Below are positions 10,760 to 19,825 of a stretch of DNA of 22,991 bases, piece by piece. Under the pieces are notes generated by a model, which made no database searches, was not told the DNA's origin, and worked only from the letters and a program-made list of their open reading frames with translations. The first letter of the stretch is position 1, and each line of letters opens with the position of its first letter. The translations under genes were made by a program, and so were the position numbers. The stretch is taken from assembly GCA_026260175.1 (NCBI GenBank), contig JAKCWW010008624.1, positions 698 to 23,688 on the forward strand, read 5' to 3'. This DNA comes from Reticulitermes lucifugus. Its lineage: Eukaryota; Arthropoda; Insecta; Blattodea; Rhinotermitidae.

Positions 10760-10916
10760 AGTTATAGCTTTACCCATGCTTAACCTCGACGCTAGATGGG
10801 TGTGGGAGGACATTGCCACGCCCCGGTCGCTTTACCACCGGGAAGGAAACCCGGCACCCATTATACAGGAGTCAGAACGGGCTCCATAGCCGCTGTGGAC
10901 GGGTGTGGAAAACCTC
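10760..10916 (+). mobile_element. Dispersed arthropod repeat of uncertain class
   Basis: Two overlapping plus frames give LDARWVWEDIATPRSLY (from about 10783) and MPRPGRFTTGKETRHPLYR (from 10813). From memory, diverged versions of both appear very often in conceptual translations from arthropod assemblies (for example PGRFTPGKDPVPIVQEAGW). Reading in several frames and multi-copy occurrence mark it as a repetitive element rather than a gene. I do not know which transposon class it belongs to. A GT/GTAT tract follows directly. Confidence 0.6.
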
Positions 10917-10940
10917 GTGTGTGTGTATGTGTGTGTATAT
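10917..10940. repeat. GT microsatellite with TA interruptions
   Basis: gtgtgtgtgtatgtgtgtgt followed by atat, at the downstream end of the dispersed repeat and perhaps its tail. Confidence 0.8.
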
Positions 10941-11228
10941 CTATCTTGTAAGTATGTTCTTGTATTTGGCATTCTTAATTCTCCTCAACGAGTTTAACGA
11001 TTTGCACTGACTCTATTTCACCATATTCAAAGAGATATCTTGTTGAGCCTCCTAGTTTATATTTTAATTTTTGGCGTAGGTGTGCAATAAACGACGTGTT
11101 TCTAAATATAATTTTGTTTTTCGTGATGTCTACTGAATATTTAACAGGAAATTTTTTTACCATAAATGTACCATGCAAGTGTACTAGGGACCAACTTTAT
11201 GTATAAATAAAGTTTTATGTTTTTACAG

Positions 11229-11414
11229 AACTCAAATCCAACAGAAGTAAAACTAACACGCAAGACTGGGTTGTTGTGTGAAGTTGTTGGTCGAGTGTTT
11301 GATATGATAACCTCCGAAGAGTCTTTGGAAAAAATTGTGAAAGATAATTCAATGAGTAGGATCAAGATAGAAACTTTAGTTCTTACCTACTTGTGTTTCG
11401 GGCAGAAAACTTAA
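11229..11414 (+). CDS. Candidate terminal exon of an unknown gene
   Basis: A pyrimidine-rich run ending in a good acceptor (gttttatgtttttacag, 11212-11228) is followed in phase 0 by 61 sense codons and a TAA at 11412-11414. The peptide starts NSNPTEVKLTRKTGLLCEVV and ends in TLVLTYLCFGQKT. Its composition is protein-like, with balanced charge and amphipathic character, unlike most open frames here. I see no good splice donor inside it, so it would be a last exon, and an AATAAA lies at 11593-11598, about 180 bases after the stop. I do not recognise the protein. It could equally be a chance frame or a fragment of an ancient element, and no upstream exon is visible in the window. Confidence 0.3.
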   Translation, partial: NSNPTEVKLTRKTGLLCEVVGRVFDMITSEESLEKIVKDNSMSRIKIETLVLTYLCFGQKT

Positions 11415-12053
11415 TACCTCTCATGTTACGTTTCTTAGTTTAGGCGACTTATGATCTCTACTCGTAATTTATATTGTCCGTCTCACATAATAGGTTACAA
11501 TTTTCTTTTCAGCAGTTTTCAGCACATCAAACAAGAAACACAAGAAAGCAAACTAACTTAATCACAAAATCGATATTGAAACAGGTTGGACAAATAAAGC
11601 TATGTGCAGGTGGAGGTCAGTGAAGGCCAAGACAGTCATTACCATGTCCTTTCAACCACACCAACATGAGATCTTTGAAAGCACGCTACGTGGTAACGTG
11701 CATATAGGATCATCCGCTGAATGCGGCTTTTCATACGTATTATCGGAAAGTGTGCGTGCCCTGGCTCTGTTAATCCCAAAGATTCATATTGAGTATAATG
11801 ACAGTAATTGATTTACTGCTGGGTTAAAAGAAGCCTAAAATTGCATAATTTATATAACATCAAAAGTTTAAATAGTGTATTTACAATGAATTTAGAAACT
11901 GTGAAATTAAGCAGATGGGCTTATTTGACGCATTACCCCTACATTTTCCTGAGCATAATGAGGCATTTTTATGGAAACACCTAACGGAAGAAAGCAATAT
12001 GAGGTATCATGGTCGTTAGTGAAGGGTTACTTTACAGTGCCAGCACCATACAT
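11415..12053. other. Unassigned stretch before LINE remnant
   Basis: Contains AATAAA at 11593-11598 and a 69-codon plus frame at 11602-11811 (MCRWRSVKAKTVITMSF...), which has no motif I recognise. Part of 11960-12053 may be the degraded 5' continuation of the LINE that becomes recognisable at 12054. Confidence 0.4.
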
Positions 12054-12470
12054 ATGGTGCTGGGTGCTAAAACTTGGTCACTTCGGAAAAAAATCCAGAA
12101 ATACCGTGGACATTTTGAACTGTGGTGCTGGAGGAGGATGGAGCGAATCAGCTGGACGGATCAAGTGAAAAATAAAGAAGTATTACGCAGAGTCAATGAG
12201 GAAAGAACTATCCTACCTAAAGTAAAAAAGACGGAAGGCTACCTGGATTGGTCACATCTTGCTTAGAAACTGCCATTAAAACACGATATTGAAGAAAAAT
12301 AGAATGGACGGGAAGATGAAGAAGAAGACTTTAGCAGCTACTGGATGACCTTAAGGAAAACAGAAACTACTGGTACTTGAAAGGAGAAGAACTAGACGAC
12401 ACTCTGTGGAGAACTGCTTTGGAAGAAGCTTTGGACTTGTCGCAAGACAGACTACGTATTAAATGAATGG
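12054..12470 (+). mobile_element. LINE family B, 3' fragment with frameshift and stops
   Basis: The first frame (12054 to a TAG after about 70 codons) reads VLGAKTWSLRKKIQKY, then FELWCWRRMERISWTDQV and EVLRRVNEERTIL. This is the region after the reverse-transcriptase core of non-LTR retrotransposons that I recall as YGAETWTLRK...FEMWCWRRMEKISWTD. A frameshift near 12238 moves the match to the next frame (TWIGHILLRNC). After that only nucleotide similarity to the copy at 17610-17975 remains (for example ctggattggtcacatcttgc and gcagctactggatgacctt). The 3' end at about 12470 keeps a short ATGA-type tail. Dead copy, no reverse-transcriptase catalytic motif present. Confidence 0.8.
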
Positions 12471-14149
12471 AGTAGGCACTCGAGAAATAGATTTACAACA
12501 TATTATTTGGGTTGAAAATGCTCAAAAATAGAAATAGTTAATTGGGGCTTGTCAATATGGTAACAAGCCTTCGGGTTCTATAAGAGACAGCTTTCGCAAT
12601 CAGTTAAGTAACCCTTGAATGCTCATGAAAGAAGGCGATACTTGTAATTGGTGCATAGGTCTTTCTTTACCTGTGAGTTTAGAATGGCCTGCAGTGTTTT
12701 GCAAAAAGTGGTGGAAACTTCTTTTTTTTTTGCCTGGGGAAATTTTAAATTAAATTTTCTGCAGTTAAGTACGCTTCCTTCTTTTAACGTTTTACAAATG
12801 CTTGTAGATTTACAATTAAATTCTCTCCTTTTTGCTCTATCTACGAGTAAAACTCACATTTTTCTCTATCCAGGAAATATAATTAGTACAACGCTATACG
12901 TTAATTTTATCTCTGAACCGGTAGGGGTCCTACAATCAGAAGACTGGTACACGAAATTCAAGGCCGAGTGTGTAACATTCCTGTCTCTTACTACGAATGA
13001 TCCACGTTCAAATTTCGACGGGGACAAAGGATATCTTCACTAACGTTTTTCGTAGTTTTTCCTAAAGGAAATGCAGTGATTACTATTTCAAATTTGGGCA
13101 CGACAAATTCATTTAATGCTCTTTACAAAATCATTAAACACTATTCATTCTATCATTCTGAATTATATTGAGCTTCACTGATGACGTCCTTGAATAATCG
13201 TGTGGAATTTAAATTAATACAAATTTATTAAGAGATTTCGACAGAATTTAGGTAAGAATTTTCTAGCCATTTTTTATACCCGTTCATACCGTTTTCGTCT
13301 CTTGTCTGCTTCCCAGACGACGAAAACTAGTGAAAACACGGTCACTATCAAATGCTCTTTTGTTGCTTGGCAATCAGGTACTGCAAAGCGCCATCAATCT
13401 GAGGCGCCACGGTGAAGAATAATACAATACAGATCAGTGGGAATATACAGGGATTATTTTACCTAACCGATATGCTTTGTCACGTCCTATCAGTTCGCTT
13501 ATCGTATAAAACGTAGGCGCTGAGTGGCCAGCAAACACGCGCCGTCGAATAGCAGCGAGAAGTGATAAACAATATTTGTCATAAGAATAAAATATATATT
13601 TTTATGATTGTTATAATAAATAAACAACACATTACATACACACTTCATTTTCAGTAAAAATGTCTTGAGAAATACTGCATTTCTACTATTAGTGTCTCAA
13701 GATTTAGGCCTATGTAGAATTTTAATTCATGGAGACATTTTCTGGAGAAATCCAAGGACAGAATATTTCTTCTGATGTGTCCAGAAACGAATACATACTA
13801 GCAGTTCATACATCAAACGTCGACAATAGAGGCAGTGTTCATAGCACATAAGCTAAACGATTTTCCTAGACGGCAGGCAAAGTCACGATTAGAAGTTTCG
13901 TCACGAATAACAAAGAAAATAGTGACCTTGTATGTAGAAGTTATCAATCATTAACAGGTAGACGGGGTGTCCTGTCATTTTGAACGTAAATATTTTCATA
14001 GTCAATGCGGAAGCGGAAGTTAACTAAATGTAGAGGTTATCAAAGTGGTCATTCAGGTGCATGCTAAACTCTCTTAAAAGTTGCGTAATTTAAAGTTGTC
14101 ACTGTGCTTAATTACTCATCACGACATGAAGGCATATGCGAGAGTGGAG
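12471..14149. other. No confirmed gene; contains the window's longest open frame
   Basis: The 131-codon plus frame at 12648-13043 is the longest in the window. Its first half is hydrophobic and low in information. Its second half follows an acceptor-like tttttctctatccag ending at 12873 and reads NIISTTLYVNFISEPVGVLQ ... DGDKGYLH to a stop at 13043. I recognise no domain, and this could be a chance frame. The rest of the interval shows no repeat or RNA I can name. Confidence 0.4.
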
Positions 14150-14390
14150 GTATAAAACTACGCCTTCTCGCCCTCAGCACTAGATAGAAGTAAGTGGTCA
14201 GCTTCATGCCCCAGTCGCTGTCTCGCTGGACAAACAGACCCCTGTACCATTTGAGATGGAGGTTGGCGCGGGGGGACTTTCCCAGTCTGGGGCTTGTGGA
14301 GGTGAGAAGCATTTCTTGTTCTTGCCCGGAAATCGACGCACGGTTTCTCGCTCAGCCAGCCTGTAACCTAATGACGGTACCTTAAAAACT
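14150..14390. other. GC-richer block of unknown nature
   Basis: Base composition rises clearly above the flanks (for example gttggcgcggggggactttc). Overlapping frames exist on both strands (14194-14385 plus, 14112-14312 minus). The plus frame reads RWTNRPLYHLRWRLARGDF. A tataaaa at 14151-14157 precedes it, but no promoter context supports it. Islands like this in the window are usually transposon fragments, so an unrecognised repeat is more likely than an exon. Confidence 0.35.
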
Positions 14391-14771
14391 GAAATTTATT
14401 TATTAGCTCATTAGCCTGCCAACAGAGAGCAACACAAGTCTTAACATTTTCAATACGTCCCACAGTGGCAGATTTTGATATGAGGGTGCAAAATAATACT
14501 TAACTGGGAACAGTAAGATTTATATAATCAAAAGTTTAAAAACAGACCTAGTGTAGACCTGTGTTTTGCTCCGTATGCACAGCCAACTTTATACGTACAT
14601 TCCATAATACACAATATAGGTCATCATGAGGATCACATACGTATTTATCTGCATAATGAAGAGTATAAGATGTACAGTGCATGTGGTACTTATGAAGGGA
14701 TAAGGTGGTTGCGCAGAGGGCTTTGTTGAGGAAAAACTAATGGAAAGAGACCATTTGGAAAATATGGATGT

Positions 14772-14977
14772 AGATGGTTGGTTAGTATTAAAACAAATCT
14801 GAATAATAGGATAAAAAGCCTGGACTGAATTGCTCTGGTTCAGGATATGGCCAAGTGGCGGGTTACTGTGAACAAAGGTATGAACCCTCAGGTTTGATGA
14901 AGTGCGGGACTTTCTTGAATAGATGAGGAACAATTAGATTTTCGAGAACAACCCTTGTCCATGGAATTAGATAGTTG
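14772..14977 (+). mobile_element. LINE family A, 3'-terminal fragment (plus strand)
   Basis: Codons 14772-14897 stay in one frame: RWLVSIKTNLNNRIKSLD, a TGA stop, then IALVQDMAKWRVTVNKGMNP and QV before the terminal TGA. This lines up with the family C-terminus RW(E)DNIKMDL...[25 protein letters not shown], with the TGG of DWI mutated to TGA. Downstream the 3' UTR also aligns with the copy at the window end (gtgcggga..., ...ccatggaattagatag) up to a GTTA-type tail near 14977. This copy is more diverged than the one at 22831-22991 and on the opposite strand, so it was an independent insertion. Confidence 0.7.
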
Positions 14978-15837
14978 TGTTCTCATTATAAGATGTGTAA
15001 TTTTTGCTGGTGGTTGGTTTATGAACGAAGGCTTGCTTCCTCTGTGTAATACGTATATGATTTTGTAGTTTAAATTCGGCACTTGCTATTATCAAAACAG
15101 GGGCAGTAATTAGGCAAGGGGCGTCCTTAATCACGGAACAAAGCTTCGGCACATGTTTTATAGTTTCGCTACTGAATGTAAAGAAGAAATTTATTATAAG
15201 ATTTAATTTAGCAAGAACAATGTAATGGATTAAATTTCGAATTTAAATGAAAATCCTATCCTTCATTATAATTAATGACGCTGGGTATCAAGGCACGCAT
15301 CGTAACAACAAACTCATACCCATGCAAGACCGACGATCACAATGGATGTTTCTTTTCAGTTCCTTTTAGCTGGCAGAAAAAGGCAGTTACTAGTTACCCC
15401 GTTGTTTTACTGACGCATTTTATGTCCGTTCTTTCTGAGTTTGTTATGTGTGGTTATGTTTATTATTTTCGGCGTGAGAAATGTTTTTAGCAAGCTTTTC
15501 ACCGCATAACCTATAATATTACAAAGTTTTAATATCATTTGTAAAGTTTTTAAATTTTAAGGTAAGGAAGTTAGTTAATGTAAATAAATTTTTCGATTTT
15601 TGTGTATTTAAACGACTAAGGGCAAGTTCACATTTCGATATTAATAGTTTTTTATTTTAAGAATATCCTGTATAATAACATTCATTTGTACTCTTCTAAC
15701 ATAGGCCTAACTTTGTTTATATCTTTAGTTACCCTTAGTATTAAAATTAGACCAATAGGGGTTTTCTACTAGTACGTCACTTGCATGTTAGGGGCTTTTT
15801 GAAGACGTCGAAAAGTGTAAGTGAAACGAAATTAATG
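14978..15837. other. AT-rich DNA with nothing recognisable
   Basis: The 71-codon plus frame at 15275-15490 has no known motif. No RNA boxes, transposon ends or splice-flanked frames were found. Confidence 0.5.
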
Positions 15838-15879
15838 TTTGTTGTTGTTGTTTTTCTTCTTCTTCTTCTTCTTCTTCTC
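15838..15879. repeat. GTT then CTT microsatellites
   Basis: About five GTT units (15838-15852), a T run, then eight CTT units (to 15879). It lies about 90 bases upstream of the palindrome at 15968-16165 and may be linked to that element. Confidence 0.9.
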
Positions 15880-16018
15880 ACAATACTTTAATCACTTAAA
15901 AACCGTGGACTTACTGTTTAATAAAATACTGCCCTTCGTGATTTCAGACTTCCGCCGCGATGTTGATGAGATCTGCGCTCTTCTGGGATATTATGCAGCG
16001 TCGAATGCTCATCATTTA

Positions 16019-16058
16019 CCGACGTTTCGGGATAACGTATCGGTCTTATCTTTAAGGG
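16019..16058 (-). ncRNA. Hammerhead-like motif, left arm of palindrome (degenerate)
   Basis: On the minus strand: ACC, then CTTAAAGA (core CTGAAGA with an inserted base and a G change), a stem II remnant around a gatacgtt loop closing with tccc, then GAAACGTCGGT. The first ACC can pair with the GGT after GTC, as in a hammerhead stem I. ACGT is self-complementary, the dimer-type stem III. Core damage makes activity very unlikely. Confidence 0.4.
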
Positions 16059-16078
16059 TCAAGAAGACTTCTTGAACT

Positions 16079-16115
16079 TTGAAGATGTGATAGATACGTT
16101 GTCCCGAAACGTCGG
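16079..16115 (+). ncRNA. Hammerhead-like motif, right arm of palindrome (degenerate)
   Basis: Plus strand: TTGAAGA at 16079-16085 (one change from CTGAAGA), a poorly paired stem II region with the gatacgttg loop, closing tccc, GAAAC at 16106-16110, GTC and GG. Stem II and the outer stem I strand are decayed. It lies opposite the left-arm motif, so the two would be transcribed from opposite strands. Confidence 0.4.
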
Positions 16116-16165
16116 TAAAGGACTACCACTCGACGATGCGTAATATCCCAGAAGAGCGCAATCTC

Positions 16166-17609
16166 AAAATACTGTCCTGTCGATAACACAAAATTCGCAT
16201 TCAATGTGAAAATTTTTAAGTTACCGAATGAGTCTTAGGGTATTTAACGACGATGTTTAAATTTTGTAGCTTCTACAGCATCAAATTAAAAACATAATCC
16301 TAGGCCTAGTATATGTATAACGAGAAGATGCGTACGAGTATTTGGAAGGGGGCCGTCATATCCCATTTTGAATTATATTCCTACATTTTCCATGGGAAAA
16401 AACAAGAGAAAATTTCAATAAAGATAACCCACAAATTGACACCATTCCTTCACCAAAGCGTGTAACAAACGACCCAGAATTACTTAAAGAGACAGGTCTG
16501 TTGATATGCGAATTTGTCCAACACGGTATTTTTTAGTCAAAATCTATTGTCATTATGTTTGTACCATAGACGTTTATGTGTCTGTCATCGTCAGGTATGA
16601 ATGGATATATTTCAGACATTGGAAAAAGACAAATTCTTATTATTTTTGCTGGTTAATATATAAAGATATTTTAGTTATGAGACACTTGAAACTATATCTA
16701 ATACCAGATAAAATAATTTCTTATCTAATGACAAGACTAGAGCTCAGAACTGAATTGCTTAAAAGATTAACGGAGTTTATTGCTATAAATGTCAATTTAG
16801 CTAGGAGATATTGATGCAGCATCATCGTTATCTTTACAGAAAAGTTTCCAGGCCTCTTCTGACTAATAAAGAAGTACTTGGAAGGAATCTGTAATTGTGT
16901 TTATGTGTTACATTAATAAGGCAATTTTACGGCCAAAGAAACGGTATCTTCCTATTAACGAAGAGGTTCTTAATAGCCACGATGGAGAAGTTACAACTTG
17001 TCTCAGTGGAGGACTCCCGGTTTATAGTTTTATTCCTCCAAGTATTTCTGTGGCTGAGGCAACAAAAATAGGCGCAAGACTATCTAAAATGTCCGTTCTT
17101 TGCCCGGGATTTCTTTAAACAGTCTACTGAAAAACATAAATTGCTTAAGCCTATTTATCGTATAGATATTTTATTCCCGCCGATCAGCTATCTATTATAT
17201 ATCGCTGTGTTGCACTAAATAATATTTAGTGGTTTGTCCCCTATATATAATACATTTATGATTGAGTGAGTGGTGGAGACACATTCGAGTTCGAGAGATT
17301 CCCGACAAAGTTTGGTCGTTACAAAGCATGCTTTCCTTGGCATCGCAGGGTTGTAATTTGCCAGTGAAGTCTATCAAGCTGTCTCTAAAGACATTTTTAA
17401 ATTTATTGCGTGAATAGTGAGCGGAACTGTGATTTCGTATTATGTCACTTCGGTCTAGAGCTATGATATATAGTATCGGGTCATAGGGTCAAATGAAGGG
17501 ATGTCTGTGGAAATGATTTTTGAAGATACCGTGGATTAGTACAGGGCTGTAATATACACGAAATAGTCACATGAATTTGCTCTGGAAGTTATACGAGTAG
17601 CTAGAAGCT
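16166..17609. other. AT-rich stretch with unassigned open frames
   Basis: Two plus frames stand out. 16506-16814 (102 codons) is hydrophobic and aromatic, typical of chance AT-rich frames. 16897-17118 reads RPKKRYLPINEEVLNSHDGE and, further on, SVAEATKIGARLSKMSVL to a TAA at 17118. It looks more protein-like, but I recognise no family and see no convincing acceptor or donor around it. The remainder shows no repeat I can name. Confidence 0.4.
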
Positions 17610-17975
17610 CAGTGGATTAGCGAGAGTGTATTGTGTTAACCGATCGTGTGAGATACGAAGAAGTATTACACAGGGGTCAAGGAGGAGAGGAATATCTTAC
17701 GTACAATAAAAAGAAGAAAAGCTAACTGGATTGGTCACATCTTGCTTAGAAACTGCCTTCTAAAACACGTGATTGAAGGAAAGTTAGAAGGAAGGATAGA
17801 AATGACGGGAAGACGATGAAGAAGGCGTAAGCAGCTACTGGATGACCTTGATGAAAAGAGAATATACTGGAAATTGAAAGAGGAAGCATTAACTCGCACC
17901 CTGTGGAGAATTCGCTTTGGAAGAAGCTACGGACCTGTCGTAGGACAGACTACAGAATGAATGAGTGAATGAATG
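17610..17975 (+). mobile_element. LINE family B, 3' end with near-intact terminal frame
   Basis: From 17676 to the TGA at 17958-17960 one frame runs for 94 codons with a single internal stop. It begins VKEERNILRTIKRRKANWIG and later contains KHVIEGKLEGRIEMTGRR, RRRKQLLDDLDEKRIYWKL and FGRSYGPVVGQTTE. This is the C-terminal tail of a non-LTR retrotransposon polyprotein as seen in cockroach sequences. The internal stop (17817-17819) is TGA where CGA is expected, a CpG-type transition. A one-base insertion at about 17673-17676 separates it from TDRVRYEEVLHR upstream. The end carries an ATGA-unit tail (17958-17975), normal for this class. It is better preserved than the copy at 12054-12470. Confidence 0.85.
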
Positions 17976-18053
17976 TGTTAACCCTTCTATATAGTGCGGC
18001 CATTTCTAGAAAATGATAAAATCGTCAAGACCATATAGTACTGGATTAAAATG

Positions 18054-18352
18054 GCGCCTAAGGTAAAGCAAACCCTGTGCAGGCCTGGACAAGTCCTTTG
18101 GGCTCCAGGAGTTTGAGGCTCCCAGAATTTTTAGACAATCGGCAGATGAAGGTGGTAAGCTTGTCAGTCCCACGCACCGCCGCCTTTCCCCCCCAGGAAG
18201 TATTCCTGGTACTCATTTCTGTTAGAGGCTGAGTCGACCCCAGGGCCACAGTGCGGCCGGAAGGATTAGGTCAATGAAAAATTCCAATGACACCATCGGG
18301 AAAAGAACCAGCGACCTTCCGTCTTACAGTGACGTCTAAATGGTTGGCAAAT
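18054..18352 (-). mobile_element. tRNA-derived SINE, minus strand
   Basis: On the minus strand it opens with an A-box-like region (18348-18333), then gacggaaggtcgctggttc with a damaged B box (GGTTCTTTTCC at 18309-18299, where GGTTCGANTCC is expected). The body includes gtcattg...cattgacctaatccttcc, cactgtggccctggggtcga and gaaatgagtaccagg. It closes near 18057 with tttgctttacctta. I recall this body as a common insect SINE-like repeat in many genomes. The B-box CG is lost, so pol III activity is doubtful. It belongs to a different family from the SINE at 2217-2483 and is about 295 bases, close to full length. Confidence 0.7.
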
Positions 18353-18589
18353 AGCGAAGGAGCGACGATTGTCGATGAATGAAGCTAAATATTAATCTTT
18401 TATGATCACCTGGAGACAATACCAGAGACTGAGAAACGGAGAAAGGTGCAAGTATGAAAGGATCTGTGTATACACAGACACACGAATCTCTTAGACTTCA
18501 TACCGCCTTTGGCAGGAGCAGGGATATTGTAGCTGGTATAAGTCCAGTGACTAAGCTGCAGGCTAGAAAACCGAGGAATGTTTCTCTTT
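18353..18589. other. Spacer between SINE and dispersed repeat
   Basis: No independent feature. The 18440-18589 part may belong to the degraded 5' end of the repeat that follows, since its open frame is continuous with it. Confidence 0.4.
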
Positions 18590-18815
18590 CCGGCAGAGGC
18601 AAGAGATTTTTTTATTGTTTAGAGCCCAGACCGGCTCTGGAGACCATCCAGATTCTATTCATTTGGCAGTGGAGGCTATTTCCCCAGAGCGGCTGAGGCA
18701 TGAAGCTAACCACTCACCTACATCGAGTGTCGAATTTAAGAAAGAATTGGGATATACCTCAACTTCCTCATACGCCTTAATGGCCTGTACAGGGACAATT
18801 TTGCTGCTTGTGAAA
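18590..18815 (+). mobile_element. Dispersed arthropod repeat of uncertain class
   Basis: One frame gives SGRGKRFFYCLEPRPALET, and the overlapping frame from 18615 gives FRAQTGSGDHPDSIHLAV, then HEANHSPTSSVEFKKELGYT and ALMACTGTILL. I recall close relatives (FLFSTSSRPALGSTQPPIQW; ADHSPPTSAEVKNTWIYTST) as extremely common conceptual translations across insects. Recognisable peptides in two frames of the same strand mean that the nucleotide sequence, not a protein, is conserved, so this is a repeat. Its class is unknown to me. Confidence 0.7.
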
Positions 18816-19718
18816 TCTAATTACTGCTTGCATGCACGGCACTATATATCACTCTATGTTAAAATCGTTGCATCACAAATTCTGATTTCTATGCAGACCA
18901 CTCTTAATTTTACCTAAACGTTTTTTACTAATGACAACGCTTTGCCGCAATAATAATGATTAGTGTTTGGAAAGCAGTGACGAGAATTTGCTACTGCGCT
19001 ATCTGCAAATTAATCAAAGCGACTAGGCAAAGCCTATGTTCCCAACAAGTGATCGATTCTATCCACTGATTGATTGCCTAAAAGGAGTTGCTTTACGTAG
19101 TATCATAAACTGGTACGCACCACAAAGAGACAGAACGGGGCAATTAAATGTGAATTTTCTATTAATCTCCGCTTCATGCGACCTAGCGTAAAGGCTTAAC
19201 ACTGATTCGTACTGGGAATGAAATATGCCGGGTGGATGGGAACCAGTTGGCTTTGGTGGAGAAATGCAACAGCTCACTATGTACCAGAGTATTCGTGTTT
19301 TTAATGCCAGTTTTAAAATCACCCAAGCATTAATCCTTTTTGGGTCAGAATACTTTATGCTATGTTTGCTCCATTAGGCCGTGTTATATAAAGTGGGATT
19401 TAATTTTTTTCACGAAAATGTTACGATGGTATCCACGTAGGATGTAGAGTAGCTAGCAAATGAAAATAATCCGAGAGGTAACATTTGGGGAAAATGAAGA
19501 TGCAGGTTAAATAGACCGACCGTAACAACCGTAACAATTTTAAAACAGAGGTCATCAAGACAGTAAATATTAAGCTTACATTCTTCGGTTACGTGGGCGT
19601 GTGTAGTTTGGTAGAAAACTTTCAACATTTAGGAGGAACCTACTCTTTCTTTCTTCAGGGTAGATGTTAACCTGGCCTTCCCACAAAGACTCACTCTGTG
19701 GTATTTCATATTCTCATG
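18816..19718. other. AT-rich DNA with nothing recognisable
   Basis: Frames such as 19059-19322 (-) and 19410-19628 (-) show no known motif. No RNA gene or transposon end was found. Confidence 0.5.
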
Positions 19719-19825
19719 ACACTGAAGGTTAAAATAGCTTTCTTCTGTCACATGACGCCCTGAAATTTTATAGATGGCAACCACGCTTTTGAGGATCTGC
19801 TGTCTCCACCTTCAGTGCAGAAATT
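19719..19825 (+). mobile_element. Dispersed arthropod repeat fragment
   Basis: From 19747 the plus frame reads VT*RPEIL*MATTLLRICCLHLQCR with two stops. I recall the undamaged family peptide as VTPCSLVDxYQRFGGTCCLHLQ, widespread in insect assemblies. The preceding ctgaaggttaaaatagc also fits the usual lead-in. It is short and degenerate. The assignment depends on memory of the pattern (the ending tgctgtctccaccttcag is the strongest block). Confidence 0.5.

Larger units (their letters stand above)
15968..16165. repeat. Large imperfect palindrome (arms about 74 bp) of Penelope-like terminal sequence
   Basis: The left arm 15968-16041 and right arm 16093-16165 are reverse complements at roughly 65 of 74 positions, separated by about 51 bases. 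Long exact blocks include tcccgaaacgtcggtaaa and taatatcccagaagagcgca (right-arm sense). Mismatches concentrate in an 11-base block after the ggtaaa. Each arm carries the hammerhead-like GAAACGTCGG, one on each strand, and the loop holds the remainder of both motifs. It is best explained as two head-to-head copies of a Penelope-like terminal repeat, since such elements often insert in inverted arrangements. A fold-back DNA transposon is the alternative. No protein is encoded. Confidence 0.75.

Noticed and set aside
14151-14157. TATA-box-like tataaaa
   Set aside because: Such strings are frequent in AT-rich DNA, and no transcript or credible coding region follows.
16506-16814. 102-codon plus-strand frame
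   Set aside because: Rich in aromatic and hydrophobic residues, as expected by chance in AT-rich DNA. No motif or splice context.
18058-18249. 63-codon minus-strand frame as a small gene
   Set aside because: It lies inside the minus-strand SINE and is explained by it.
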